Notes: generated from the letters alone by a model not told the origin. 64,000 nt of DNA from Fuerstiella sp. (GCA_022447185.1 JAKVAY010000039.1:1-64000), one strand, 5' to 3'. Counted from the first letter of the stretch, positions 38,647 to 48,352 are shown. A program made the numbers and translations.

Positions 38647-38926
38647 GTACTGATGGAGGCAGGAACATCATCGATTCTAACCACGTGAAGACATCAATCG
38701 TAGCAAGATGCGGCGAGTTAACTCTGATTCTGAGTACCTCAACGGATGATCGGAAAATTCCTGTGCAGTCATCGCTGCGTCCATCTGGACAACGCTGGTT
38801 CCGAGTCTGAATCGGGTCAGTCTGGAGAATCAACTGCCGGAAAGAAACAATTGACGTGGACTGTGCGGATTGAATGATCAAGAATATCAGCAGAAGTCAC
38901 AGCGGATCCTGGGTCGGAGTGGTTAG
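38647..38926. other. Divergent promoter region between PSCyt and DUF1501 genes
   Basis: About 280 bases separate two divergently transcribed secreted-protein genes. No gene is supported. GGAGTGG near 38917 serves the plus-strand DUF1501 start. No convincing palindrome was seen. Confidence 0.4.
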
Positions 38927-40339
38927 ATGATTACCGTTCACGGTCGCTCGAAACAATTGTGCGATGGCAGGACTCGTCGTGAGTTAATGCGAGTGGGTGG
39001 TCTGTCCTTGTTTGGTAGTATGACACTGCCGCGACTGCTTCAGGCGGCGGACGGGCCGTTCGAGGGTTCGGCAAAGTCCGTGATCATGTTCAACCTGCTG
39101 GGCGGTCCGGCTCACATGGACATGTTTGACATGAAGCCCGAGGCACCGTTGGAGATTCGTGGTGAATTCCAGCCAATCTCGACGTCGCTTCCAGGTCTGC
39201 AGATCTGTGAACATTTGCCGAATCTGGCTCAATGGATGCATCGTGCAACGCTGATCAGAACGTTCAGTCATTCATTCAACTCACATGATCCGTTGCCGTT
39301 TATGACCGGTTTCACGGACAATCAGCCGTCGTCCCAGGCAATGTCCTCGGACCCGCCTGATATTGGTGCGATCTGCCAATACCTCAAGCTTGGTCCAGGC
39401 GATCTGCCTGCGGCAGTCTGCATGCCGTGTTTTCCCGGATCAGGACAGAAAGGCTGGCGGCGGCGTGGACCGTATGGCGGATTCCTGGGGAAACAATACG
39501 ACCCTCTGTTTACACGCTGTGAACCGACGTTTGCCCGCGAACCAAACCCGGTTAACTATGATCCGGTCCTGCCTCTGGGTGAACCAATCGCACCGACGCC
39601 GGAGGACGTGCCGGAAATTACGGTGAGTCGACTTGATCACCGTCGTTCACTGCTCACGCAACTCGATACACGACTGTCGCAGGCACACCGGTCTGCAGCG
39701 ATAGATAACATGGACAATTCTGTTCAGCAGGCATTTTCTGTTCTTACTTCCAGTCGCGCACGGAATGCGTTTGATTTGAGTCGGGAATCATTACGAACTC
39801 GTGACGGCTATGGGCGCAATCTGATTGGATCCAGTCTGCTAACCGCGCGGCGACTGGTTGAAGCGGGAGTTCCGTTTATCAGCGTTCATCAGGAAATCTT
39901 CGACCACTATGGTCATGCGTACGACATGCACGCGAATAACTTTGGGATGCTGCGAGACTTCAACTTGCCGCTGCTGGATCAGGTGGTGCCGGCGTTGCTC
40001 AGAGATCTGGAGGATCGTTGCCTGCTGGACTCAACGTTAGTTGTGGTCATGGGTGAGATGGGTCGCAGTCCGAAGATCAACCGCAATGCGGGACGCGACC
40101 ACTGGCCACAATGTGGCTTTAGTCTGTTGCTTGGCGGTGGAGTGAACCAGGGACATGTTTTCGGGACCACGGACAGGATCGCCGCATTGCCAACCAGCAA
40201 TCTCGTGTCACCGGCCGACCTTGTGGCTACGATTTATTCACTGCTGGGAATTGATCCCGAGATGACTGTAGATGACCGGACCGGTCGACCGATCCCGATC
40301 GCACACGGCGGTGATCCCATACGGGAAATAATCAGCTGA
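38927..40339 (+). CDS. DUF1501 protein with twin-arginine-like signal
   Basis: A 470-residue DUF1501 protein; the ATG at 38927 is preceded by GGAGTGG. The N-terminus TRRELMRVGGLSLFGSM is a likely Tat export signal. Motifs are IMFNLLGGPAHMDMFDMKP, ICEHLPNLAQWMHRATLIRTFSH with H/N metal-site candidates, DHYGHAYDMHANN, VVMGEMGRSP and NAGRDHWPQCGFSLLLGGG. These correspond to the alkaline-phosphatase-like metal site. It is divergent from the LamG/PSCyt gene and has no PSCyt partner downstream. Its substrate is unknown. Confidence 0.9.
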   Translation: MITVHGRSKQLCDGRTRRELMRVGGLSLFGSMTLPRLLQAADGPFEGSAKSVIMFNLLGGPAHMDMFDMKPEAPLEIRGEFQPISTSLPGLQICEHLPNLAQWMHRATLIRTFSHSFNSHDPLPFMTGFTDNQPSSQAMSSDPPDIGAICQYLKLGPGDLPAAVCMPCFPGSGQKGWRRRGPYGGFLGKQYDPLFTRCEPTFAREPNPVNYDPVLPLGEPIAPTPEDVPEITVSRLDHRRSLLTQLDTRLSQAHRSAAIDNMDNSVQQAFSVLTSSRARNAFDLSRESLRTRDGYGRNLIGSSLLTARRLVEAGVPFISVHQEIFDHYGHAYDMHANNFGMLRDFNLPLLDQVVPALLRDLEDRCLLDSTLVVVMGEMGRSPKINRNAGRDHWPQCGFSLLLGGGVNQGHVFGTTDRIAALPTSNLVSPADLVATIYSLLGIDPEMTVDDRTGRPIPIAHGGDPIREIIS

Positions 40340-40571
40340 CAGCACAACGACGTTGTCGAATACGTGAGCCGCAGTTGTCCTGAGTGCCTGGAGGTCGTGC
40401 AGGGTGAACGAGTACGTTGCAACAGATCACGTCTCCGATCCGGTGTGACCAACGCTGCTGTGTTTTTGTGCACTGAATAGAGGCTATGTGAATCTGGCCA
40501 TGTTTGCGTTTCAAAAATGAATCGTCCCGGAAACAGTACGGGGGCCCATCGTGAAAGGACGCGGGCGGAAA

Positions 40572-41057
40572 TCATGGCGGTTGTGTGTCCTCGGCTCCAG
40601 TCAGGACTTCCGCCCAAACACTCAGTTGCACCGGCGCGTCGAGCGGCATTTCATTGATTCCTAATGCGGTACGCGTATGTCGTCCACGATCGCCAAATGT
40701 CTGATTGAATAAATCGGATGCGCCGTTGAGTACCTGTGGATGACCGCGAAAGCCCGGGGCGGAATGTACATTTCCTTCCAAGCGAACAATCTGCCTGATC
40801 AAGTCTAATTTACCAACCGCGGCCTTCAGCTGTGCGATCGCATTGATCGCACACAATCGTGCAGCCTGATATCCCTGCTCCTCGTTGAGTTCATCGCCAA
40901 GTTTTCCGGTAAATCCCAGTGTGTCTCCGTCCCATGGCAATTGTCCGGACGTGATAACCAGATTACCAACCCGGATCCAGGGGGCGTACGCTGCCACAGC
41001 TGCAGGGGCCGCCGGCAGAGTAATTCCCAATGCTTTCAAGTTGTTTTCTACAGACAT
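40572..41057 (-). CDS. RidA (YjgF/YER057c/UK114) family protein
   Basis: A 161-residue protein. VGNLVITSGQLPWDGDTLGFTG at the N-terminus, the middle AARLCAINAIAQLKAAVGKLD, and the C-terminal GINEMPLDAPVQLSVWAEV match the RidA fold. RidA enzymes hydrolyse reactive enamine/imine intermediates from PLP enzymes. Members form trimers with the active site between subunits; the arginine usual at the C-terminal end of archetypal RidA (about position 105) is not evident here, so this may be a Rid1-7 type subgroup with another role. The gene lies alone between two DUF1501 genes. Confidence 0.87.
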   Translation of the reverse strand: MSVENNLKALGITLPAAPAAVAAYAPWIRVGNLVITSGQLPWDGDTLGFTGKLGDELNEEQGYQAARLCAINAIAQLKAAVGKLDLIRQIVRLEGNVHSAPGFRGHPQVLNGASDLFNQTFGDRGRHTRTALGINEMPLDAPVQLSVWAEVLTGAEDTQPP

Positions 41058-41453
41058 CTTCTTGTCGTACCATAATCATCGTGTGTCGTCGACCCGCTGG
41101 AGTGCGTGAGGTGTAACCGCAGGCGGAAGCTTGATCGGCGGACGACACCAAAACTGCTGGAATTCCCTGCTCGGACGTTTTAACTACCTAAGTGGGGATA
41201 GCGGCACTGCGCGGCCTTATGTCACCCACCTGCCGTAATGCAATTGATCCTCGCAGCGTTGCTGCCAGCGAACGAAGACTATCGTGAAGAGCTGGCCTTG
41301 TGCCGACACGGTTCCAGTATTTGGAGATAGGCCTCCACCGATTCCCACCGTCAGACAGCCGTTGATCAATTCTGAAATAAGCATTTGTCAGGAAATCGGT
41401 ATGAGGTACGATAAGAGACTCCTGCAGAACCTGTCCTTAGAGCGAAGGCTGCC
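41058..41453. other. Intergenic region without a recognisable gene
   Basis: About 400 bases between the RidA gene (minus) and a DUF1501 gene (plus). Open frames are short and unconvincing. It should contain promoters for both flanking genes. Confidence 0.4.
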
Positions 41454-42809
41454 ATGCTCAATCTGACTGCTCCGTTCCGCACTGCGACTGGCGGACTTCA
41501 GCGCCGGAGTATTCTCAACGCCGGTGTCCTGGGAGGGCTTGCTCTTTCAGATTTGCTCCGTCTCCAGGCGCAGGCTGGTCAGGCATCCGAATACAGAGCG
41601 AGGCCGACGCAAAAGTCAGTGATTCTGTTATGGCAGCAGGGCGGCCCCAGTCATCATGAAACGTATGACATGAAGCCGGATGCCGTTCGGGATATCCGAG
41701 GTCCGTTTTCACCGATTTCGACAAATGTCAGTGGCATCGAAATCTGTGAATTGCTTCCGAGGCATGCGGCAATTGCAGACAAATTTACGATTATCCGTTC
41801 GTGTTCCCACAACTGGAATGGGCATAACGACGGAGTCCCGATGATGGTCAGCGGATATCCGGGTTGGGATGAACTTCGACACGAATCCACGAATCCTGAG
41901 CTGGGTGCCGTGATCAGCAGAGCTTTCGGGCAGGTTTATGAGGGGCTTCCCGTTGCCGTGGGTATGGGGGCTCGCCACTATAGTTATGTTCCCACAACGG
42001 CCACAGGTTACTGGCCTGATACCTATCGACCGCCGACTGTCGACAAAGGGTTAAACACCGGAGTTGCGATCGATGTCCGACGACTTGATAACCGCAAACA
42101 GCTTCTGGACCAAATCGATCAACTCAGACGTCGTATTGATTCCGGTACTCTTCAGACCGCTGACAATTTTCAGCAGCAGGCCTTTGATATCGTCACTGGT
42201 ACAAAAGCAAGAGATGCCTTCGACATTTCGCTGGAAGACAAACGGACCGTAGCCCGCTATGGCGATGGCTGGGGCAGGCAGGCACTGCAGGCGCGTCGGC
42301 TTGTGGAGGCCGGAGTCAGTTTTGTTACGGTCGGTGTGCCGGGTGACAGTGAAATCTATAACTGGGACGACCATGCCGTGAACGGTGACCTGCCCACAGC
42401 AATGAAACAGCGTTTGCCACGGTATGACCGTGTGGTCACGGCACTGATCGAAGACATCCATGAGCGAAACCTGGACGACGATGTCATGGTTGTTGTCACC
42501 GGCGAATTTGGGCGCACTCCGAAAGGTAATTATCGCAAAGGCAACAGCGACGGTAAGATCAACTGGGGACGTGATCACTGGGCAAATGCGATGTCAATTC
42601 TTGTCTCCGGAGGTGGTAAGCCGATGGGGCGCATTCTGGGAGCCACCAATTCGAAAGGGGAACATCCCGTTCACGGCGAATTGCGTCCGCAGGACATCCA
42701 TGCGACGATTTATGAACACCTGGGCATTGACTACAAACGTACATACAACAACTCGGCGGGACGTCCAATTCATATTTGCTACGGTGACCACATCACCAGG
42801 TGGGGCTGA
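41454..42809 (+). CDS. DUF1501 protein
   Basis: A 451-residue DUF1501 protein with an N-terminal export signal (GLQRRSILNAGVLGGLALSDLL) and GAAGG upstream of its ATG. Motifs are ILLWQQGGPSHHETYDMKP, ICELLPRHAAIADKFTIIRS, SHNWNGHNDG, NWDDHAVNG, VVTGEFGRTP and NWGRDHWANAMSILVSGGG, the last two being superfamily metal-binding signatures. A C-terminal RPIHICYGD closes the domain. It lies alone, followed by gene-poor DNA. Function is undetermined, as for the family. Confidence 0.9.
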   Translation: MLNLTAPFRTATGGLQRRSILNAGVLGGLALSDLLRLQAQAGQASEYRARPTQKSVILLWQQGGPSHHETYDMKPDAVRDIRGPFSPISTNVSGIEICELLPRHAAIADKFTIIRSCSHNWNGHNDGVPMMVSGYPGWDELRHESTNPELGAVISRAFGQVYEGLPVAVGMGARHYSYVPTTATGYWPDTYRPPTVDKGLNTGVAIDVRRLDNRKQLLDQIDQLRRRIDSGTLQTADNFQQQAFDIVTGTKARDAFDISLEDKRTVARYGDGWGRQALQARRLVEAGVSFVTVGVPGDSEIYNWDDHAVNGDLPTAMKQRLPRYDRVVTALIEDIHERNLDDDVMVVVTGEFGRTPKGNYRKGNSDGKINWGRDHWANAMSILVSGGGKPMGRILGATNSKGEHPVHGELRPQDIHATIYEHLGIDYKRTYNNSAGRPIHICYGDHITRWG

Positions 42810-43183
42810 TAATCGGCATCTGTAGAAAATCAGGTCAGAGGACACTCATCTCAGTCAATGGTCATGAGATAAGAACAGCAGAGGCGAGGTCGCTGCGTAA
42901 GCCACGGTCTCTGAGGTACAGAACCGAACAGTTACCATGACGCAATCCTGTTTGTGATGACCATGAACTCGCTGCAAATTGTCCGCGACCGGTCATGCAT
43001 TGACAGAGATTCAACGTGCGGTCCGAGTTCAGCGCATCCGGCAATCGGGGGTTGGAGTGAAACGCTTGATTGAAGTATCCGGTTTATTTCCTTGTTATGA
43101 ACGGCATCACGGTTTGCAACCCCTGGTGTATTTTGAGAGGAAATTAGCTATTGGGGGTAGGACTGGCGAGTTCATGTCAACGA
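42810..43183. other. Gene-poor region
   Basis: About 370 bases between the DUF1501 gene and the deaminase-fold gene, which are convergent. Only short frames overlap here. No terminator hairpin or repeat was identified. Confidence 0.4.
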
Positions 43184-43609
43184 TCAGACTTGGTTTAGCG
43201 AGTGAAACTCCTGGCGTGCCCATTGTTGACAGTTTCTGCAAGGGCTGTCGCGTTTTGCTCGGGGTTTTCCTGTTTGTTTCTTGGCCACATACACGTCCAG
43301 GTGGCGGGGAAGCTGTGACATGTCTACGAGCCGGAGCCATAAATGAGCTTCCGCGCAATTGATTGGATCGTGGTTTGTAAGCTTTTGAACGTTGTGCTTC
43401 TTCAACATCGCATGGAAAGCGTCCATGGTTTCCTGGGTGACCGAAGGTTCATAGTACGAACCGGAAACAGCAGTTATGTACTGGAACCTTCCCCCTGATA
43501 TTGGGACACACAGTGCGACTCGCTTGTTTGGCGTCAGGTGGCGGCCGGTTGAATGATTCTGGAAAAACTCGTTGAAATACTTGCGGGCAAGTTGTTTGCT
43601 GAGCGGCAT
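43184..43609 (-). CDS. Small cytidine-deaminase-fold protein
   Basis: A 141-residue protein with the zinc-deaminase signature: NCAEAH (C85, E87) and SPCRNCQQW (C124, C127), the [HC]-A-E and P-C-x2-C pair. In the family the cysteines bind catalytic zinc and the glutamate shuttles protons. C-A-E instead of H-A-E occurs in toxin-type and blasticidin-S-type deaminases among others. The N-terminal part (RVALCVPISGGRFQYITAVSG) resembles the deaminase beta hairpin. There is no signal peptide and no strong ribosome-binding site at the ATG at 43609. No immunity-like or secretion gene is adjacent. It lies in eroded DNA, so transfer or decay of a larger locus is possible. The substrate could be a nucleoside, a nucleic acid base or another small molecule. 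Confidence 0.65.
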   Translation of the reverse strand: MPLSKQLARKYFNEFFQNHSTGRHLTPNKRVALCVPISGGRFQYITAVSGSYYEPSVTQETMDAFHAMLKKHNVQKLTNHDPINCAEAHLWLRLVDMSQLPRHLDVYVAKKQTGKPRAKRDSPCRNCQQWARQEFHSLNQV

Positions 43610-43651
43610 TGATCTGTCCAGTGGTTGAGGCGAAGTGTATTGGCTACCTGA

Positions 43652-43991
43652 CTACCTGGGATCACCGGTGTCCGAGTTGACGTGAACGAATATAGTGAGC
43701 GATCCTGGCGATACCAATCCGGTGCTTCGTTGGCTGCACGCACCGTCGAGTTGTCGAAGAAAACGATCGTATTTCCGCAAGGACCGAAACCCGACGGTCG
43801 GCGTATCGTCATCGATTTCGGCATAGTGACCGCCATCATCGAGTGTGTTGTTGTAAACCAAAACACATAGTGCAGAGGTCAATGCAGTTTGGGGCATTGG
43901 ACCGTTGCTCGATTTGTGTGAGCAGGTCGAAGGCGTCCGCATCGACCCACATCGGGTCTTCACGCTGCCCAAGGCAGCGTAAGCGTTTCAT
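43652..43991 (-). pseudogene. Decayed fragment, possibly from a BTAD/SARP-type regulator
   Basis: Two overlapping minus-strand pieces translate into protein-like sequence. The frame 43836-43991 starts at an ATG and includes EDPMWVDADAFDLLTQIEQ; the frame 43652-43972 includes LVYNNTLDDGGHYAEIDDD. In bacterial transcriptional activation domains a W-V-D-x-x-x-F stretch is followed after a short helix by a Y-x-G-x-L-x-D-D-x-Y-A-x-W stretch, which is roughly what joining the two frames gives. The break would then be a frameshift. The match is by eye and weak. Confidence 0.3.
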
Positions 43992-44513
43992 TGTCTGACC
44001 ATTCTTCCAGGGTGTCCCAATATGAAGATGGCATTGCTGAATCGCGGCAGTACCCTGACAGGCCTTATGGGGTACGGAAAGGTCGAATGATCTGGTTCCA
44101 ATTATTCGGTTGCTCCGAACTGTGAGAGTGACTGAAACTTCGCCTGGCTATCCTTTCTGAAGTTTCATCTGAGGAGTCTGTTTCGAATTGGAGACAGTAA
44201 TGCGGCCATTTGGAGTCTCGGAGTGACACTTTTGTAGCAGAATCAACACTGATACTATGAAAGACTGTTGCCGGTGATGAACACCTTTCCGTGATTGTCC
44301 ATGCCCTGTTGCCTCTTGAGCATGTGAGCAATCTGGCTCACAAAGAAACTGTGTGCATTCAATGAGTCAATGAAGGTGAAGTGGGTAGACCAGCCTTGTC
44401 TGCCCAGGGACCACCATGACAGGTAACCGGCATTCGATCTCGGGCTTGCCGTACAAAACATCGCATTCACTCAAATCAGCGTCATTCCCAGCCTTTACTT
44501 TCAGGAGAACCAC
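43992..44513. other. Gene-poor region upstream of the cupin gene
   Basis: About 520 bases with short frames only. The minus frame 44255-44470 has a protein-like composition (THFTFIDSLNAHSFFV) but no recognisable family or start site. The end contains the cupin ribosome-binding site CAGGAGA near 44501. Confidence 0.35.
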
Positions 44514-44888
44514 ATGTCCATGCTGACTTCTCAAGTTGCATCAACAGCTGGGGACGAACTTCCTGATATGCCGATCGAGCCGTCATTGATCCGGGAAGGC
44601 AATCCGGTCGCACGAGGGGCCATCCTGACTCAAAGCGAAGACAGAAAATTGTCCAGCGGGATTTGGTCATGTGGGCCTGGAAAGTTCGAGTGGACGTACG
44701 GCTGGGACGAATTTATTCATGTGCTTGAAGGCGAAGTGGAAATCATCGAAGAAGAAACCGGAAAAAACATATTGCTGCGTCCAGGCGACACGGCACATTT
44801 CCCGCTGGGCATGAAGGTACACTGGCACGTGAAAAAACACGTTCGCAAATTTTTTGTACTTCGCACTCCGGAGGCATTTGAGCTGTAA
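44514..44888 (+). CDS. Cupin-domain protein
   Basis: A 124-residue single-domain cupin behind a good CAGGAGA site. The core GKFEWTYGWDEFIHVLEGEVEIIEE and NILLRPGDTAHFPLGMKVHWHV gives the two cupin motifs, but with E-x-x-H and few histidines in the first motif, as in the cupin_3/DUF861 group related to ureidoglycine aminohydrolase. Members include small-molecule isomerases, dioxygenases and binding proteins in the cytosol. No purine-degradation genes are adjacent, so the substrate is open. A weak hairpin follows the stop. Confidence 0.85.
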   Translation: MSMLTSQVASTAGDELPDMPIEPSLIREGNPVARGAILTQSEDRKLSSGIWSCGPGKFEWTYGWDEFIHVLEGEVEIIEEETGKNILLRPGDTAHFPLGMKVHWHVKKHVRKFFVLRTPEAFEL

Positions 44889-44899
44889 GACTGGAGGGC

Positions 44900-44921
44900 A
44901 ACAACGTCATTCCGCGTTGTT
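44900..44921 (+). terminator. Weak 7-bp hairpin after the cupin gene
   Basis: AACAACG at 44900-44906 pairs with CGTTGTT at 44915-44921, with an 8-nt loop, 11 bases after the cupin stop. Only two further T residues follow, so intrinsic termination is uncertain. Confidence 0.3.
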
Positions 44922-45093
44922 TGGATCATGACTGCCAGCGAATCAGATACCTTGCCTTCGTCAGGCGATTGTCCCGACCGGCATGAAATGACAATCTCAC
45001 AGAAAAAACCTCAGCTCAGCTGAAGCCGAAGTAAAATCCAGGTTCGGATCCGGGCCACTTGTTGCTTTCAGGTTTCCCGAAAGAGTGAGAATA

Positions 45094-46332
45094 ATGGAAC
45101 TCGACGTGAAGAGACGAAGCAGGCTCAGCGTGCTGTTCATCATGGCCTTTCTGCTTATTCTAAACAGCCATGAGAATGCCGTATGTGCAGACAGTGACAA
45201 TCAGAGTCTTGTCAGGATTGACAGGCGAGTGACCATCGTGCCTCCCGGTAGCCTGACCCGTGCCATGATGAGCATGATCAGGCATCCGGACGGTGCAATC
45301 TACCTGAACACCCAGACGGGGCCACTGTTCAAAAGCACCGATAATGGGCAGACATGGACACCACTCGTCGTGGGACTCACTGGGGTGCCAGCGAACCAGA
45401 CACTCCATGGTCTGGGAGTCACTCGACAAGGCCGGTTGCTGCTCGTGCACCAAACACCGGGGCACAATCGCAAAGACAAACGTCTATATGGCCAGGACCT
45501 GTTTGTCTCCTGGTCCGATGATCGTGGCCGGACGTGGGTAACTTCACAAACCGACTTTGGACGGTTTCCGCCGGGTATCCCTAATATGAAATTTCACGAA
45601 GACGGCAACCGTACATTTATCGAGCATCCGGACGGGACGCTGATGTTCACAACGACGATCGTTGCCGGGGAAGACTACAAGAGTAAATATCCGCCAAAAA
45701 GTCCGCCGCAGCCACCCAATTACGAGTATGGTGGCCAACCGCAGGACCTGTTCGGTGACATTATTTTTCGATCAACTGACGGTGGCGAAACCTGGGGTGA
45801 TCCGACACGCGTTTATACGGACCTCAACCCGCACGAATCGGCTCTGGCCATTGATCCGCAGGACGCCAGTCGTATTCTGGAATTTGCGAGAATTCAGCGA
45901 CTCGTTAGACCGAGCGAGGATGCTGAAGAAATGATGCGCAGGACGGGCAACCCGAAACCGTATTACAAGCAGGCCGCTCTCTTTGAGTCGACCGATGGTG
46001 GCCGAAATTTCAGAGTCCTGCCAGGTGGTTTGACTGACTGGTATGGACACCGTGGATCAATTCTGTGGACCAGGGATAATACGGTCGTACTGACGCACAA
46101 TGCCGGCTCGAACGATAGTCGAGTGCTGGCGAGAATCAGTCGTGACGGTGGCCACACATGGGTCGCGGGAAGTGAGCACGCGACGCCATTCATGTCGAAG
46201 TCGACCAGGTTTGTGCTCGCTCCGTCGCACTCATTTACCACTCCCACAGTAGAACTGGCTCCGAATCAGTTCCTGACCGTCTACTGTGTGGAGAAATTCG
46301 CTGTGAAGGGTGTCTTTTGGCATCTGGACTGA
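45094..46332 (+). CDS. Secreted BNR-repeat (sialidase-like) propeller protein
   Basis: A 412-residue protein with a signal peptide (LSVLFIMAFLLILNSHENAVCA). The ATG at 45094 is preferred over the GTG at 45085. Asp-box repeats S-x-D-x-G-x-T-W mark a six-bladed propeller: STDNGQTW, SDDRGRTW, STDGGETW, STDGGRNF and SRDGGHTW. An arginine in the first blade region (SLTRAMMSMIRHPDGAIY) and a glutamate later are candidates for sialidase-type residues, but a full catalytic triad cannot be confirmed by eye. It probably acts outside the cytosol on, or binds, sugar residues. Confidence 0.82.
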   Translation: MELDVKRRSRLSVLFIMAFLLILNSHENAVCADSDNQSLVRIDRRVTIVPPGSLTRAMMSMIRHPDGAIYLNTQTGPLFKSTDNGQTWTPLVVGLTGVPANQTLHGLGVTRQGRLLLVHQTPGHNRKDKRLYGQDLFVSWSDDRGRTWVTSQTDFGRFPPGIPNMKFHEDGNRTFIEHPDGTLMFTTTIVAGEDYKSKYPPKSPPQPPNYEYGGQPQDLFGDIIFRSTDGGETWGDPTRVYTDLNPHESALAIDPQDASRILEFARIQRLVRPSEDAEEMMRRTGNPKPYYKQAALFESTDGGRNFRVLPGGLTDWYGHRGSILWTRDNTVVLTHNAGSNDSRVLARISRDGGHTWVAGSEHATPFMSKSTRFVLAPSHSFTTPTVELAPNQFLTVYCVEKFAVKGVFWHLD

Positions 46333-46771
46333 TTTGTTTCGTTCGACCGAATACTTTGTGGTCGTAAACCTGGTTGGTTTTCAGGATGCATCGGGTTGAT
46401 CGATGATACGGTCACGAAGCAGATTTAAACGTACGCATCACGCGGATGCGGGTAACTGCGGTTCAGAGGATTTAAAATCAGAGGTTCAAAAGTCGTCCCA
46501 TTCTTCGATAAATTTGTTCGATACTTTCCTGCACGAATTGTCTTTATCTTGCTGAAAAGACAAAGGGGTGATAATGCAGGCGACTCCCCGGTCTTGGATT
46601 AAATGGGACGCCTTCAGGCAGACTCAGGGCAAAGCATGGACGTAGTCAATTAGGAGGAAAGTTCCGAGGTGAAGCCGTTCTCGCGGAATATGAGATCCGG
46701 GTAGCGCAACAACATGGCCGGTGCCGGAACTGCGGTTCACTTGATCGGACCTGCGGAGTGTGTACTCGGGG
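46333..46771. other. Intergenic region without a recognisable gene
   Basis: About 440 bases between the BNR gene (plus) and a DUF1501 gene (minus), whose 3' ends face each other. A TTAGGAGGAAAG sequence near 46640 looks like a ribosome-binding site, but only an 11-codon frame follows it. No gene is supported. Confidence 0.4.
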
Positions 46772-48217
46772 TCACGCCAGAATTTCCTGAATCACATCCC
46801 CGTGGACATCCGTGAGACGTCGGTCGAGTCCGTTGTGATACCATGTCAGTTGTTCGTGGTCGAATCCACACAGGTGTAATACCGTTGCGTAATAATCCCA
46901 CACAGTGGTGGGATTGATTTCTGCGCGGCGTCCAAACTCATCTGTCGCTCCATAGCTCGTTCCGCCGCTGATTCCTGAACCCATCATCCAGCAGGTAAAG
47001 CCATCGGGATTGTGGTCGCGTCCGACCGTACCCGCCTGGTGTGTCGGCATACGACCAAACTCGGTTGCCCACAGAACCAGTGTGTCGTCCAGTAGTCCTG
47101 ATTCTTTTAAATCGGTCAGCAATGCTGCCGTGGGCTGGTCAAAAATCGGACAGTGCCTTTCATAGTCAGCTTTGAGTGTCTTGTGAGCATCCCAGTTAAG
47201 CAGTCCGTCAACGCCGGACGCTCGCGAAGAACAATAAAGATTCACGCACCGGACGCCGCGTTCCAGCATGCGTCGAGCCAGCAGACAATTCTTCGCATAA
47301 GCTGCTTTGAGCGTATTTTCGTCTCGGGTGCCGTAGGCTCTGTGAACCGATTCCGATTCACGCGTCAGGTCCGAGACTTCCGGAGTGGACAGCTGCATTT
47401 TTGCCGCAAGTTCGTAGGCAGAAACACGAGCCTGCAGGTCACTTTCGGCCGGATTGGCTGAGGCGAAGTCCTGATTCAAACGAGTGAGCAGACGGCGTGA
47501 CGCCGCTTCCTCGGCGTCAGACACTTCTTTCGGACGGATCAGGTTCCGAATTGGCTTTTGATCACTCATCATCGTCGCCTGGTGTCGGGCCGGAAGAAAA
47601 CCATTTGACCAGTTCGCCTTGCCGTTCGGTGGTTCACCCCGAATATCTGAAATCGCAACATAGGTCGGCAGATTCTCGTTTTCACTGCCCAGTGCATAAC
47701 TGAGCCAGGCGCCGGCGCTGGGAAAACCTTCGGTCGGGTGTCCGGTGTTCATAAAGACACATCCCGGACCGTGTGTATTGGTCTTGCTGTGCATCGCATG
47801 CAGAAAAGCAATGTCATCCACATGCCGTGACATGTGTGGCAGCATGGATGTAATGTGCTTGCCGCATTCACCTGACCGCACGAAAGGCCACGGGCTTTGC
47901 ATCAGGTTGCCGTTTTTGCCCTGAAAAGACAAGAACTCCGCTTCACCCGGCAGAGGCTGGCCGTGGTATTTCTCCAGCGACGGTTTGTACTCCCACAAAT
48001 CCATAGGCGACGCTGCACCAGGACAGAAAATCTGCAGGACCCGTTTTGCTTTGGCAGCGTGGTGAGTTCTGCCTGGTTTTCGTTCATCGGTGGTTTTGGT
48101 GCCTGTTGCGTCACGGGTCAGCAGATGGATCAGACCAACTCCGCTCAGTCCCGTGGAGATATTACCGAGTAGTCGACGTCTTGTCTGATCAGTGAGGTGA
48201 CGCAGGTGGTGGTTCAT
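46772..48217 (-). CDS. DUF1501 protein
   Basis: A 481-residue DUF1501 protein. The N-terminus QTRRRLLGNISTGLSGVGLIHLL is an arginine-paired export signal. The core has LQIFCPGAASPMDLWEYKP, where the normal GGP-S-H-x-D reads GAASPMD, so the first metal-site loop differs from the other three copies. Later signatures are present: NWDAHKTLKADYERHCPIFD, VLWATEFGRMP and GRDHNPDGFTCWMMGSG. It is the downstream member of a pair with the PSCyt gene at 48353-51604, with a 135-base gap. Confidence 0.9.
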   Translation of the reverse strand: MNHHLRHLTDQTRRRLLGNISTGLSGVGLIHLLTRDATGTKTTDERKPGRTHHAAKAKRVLQIFCPGAASPMDLWEYKPSLEKYHGQPLPGEAEFLSFQGKNGNLMQSPWPFVRSGECGKHITSMLPHMSRHVDDIAFLHAMHSKTNTHGPGCVFMNTGHPTEGFPSAGAWLSYALGSENENLPTYVAISDIRGEPPNGKANWSNGFLPARHQATMMSDQKPIRNLIRPKEVSDAEEAASRRLLTRLNQDFASANPAESDLQARVSAYELAAKMQLSTPEVSDLTRESESVHRAYGTRDENTLKAAYAKNCLLARRMLERGVRCVNLYCSSRASGVDGLLNWDAHKTLKADYERHCPIFDQPTAALLTDLKESGLLDDTLVLWATEFGRMPTHQAGTVGRDHNPDGFTCWMMGSGISGGTSYGATDEFGRRAEINPTTVWDYYATVLHLCGFDHEQLTWYHNGLDRRLTDVHGDVIQEILA

Positions 48218-48352
48218 AATGTTCAGGATTTCTCACCTGGGGAGGAGCTGAAGTCGTGAGACGTCTGATGGTCTGACTCTTACAGGTGCAGCTGCACGAA
48301 AACAGGAATATCCATTCCAGCCCATGGCTGGCGGGCATGCAGTGTAATGTGG

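Noticed and set aside
46636..46700. Strong TTAGGAGGAAAG ribosome-binding-like site
   Set aside because: Only an 11-codon frame follows, so no gene can be called.
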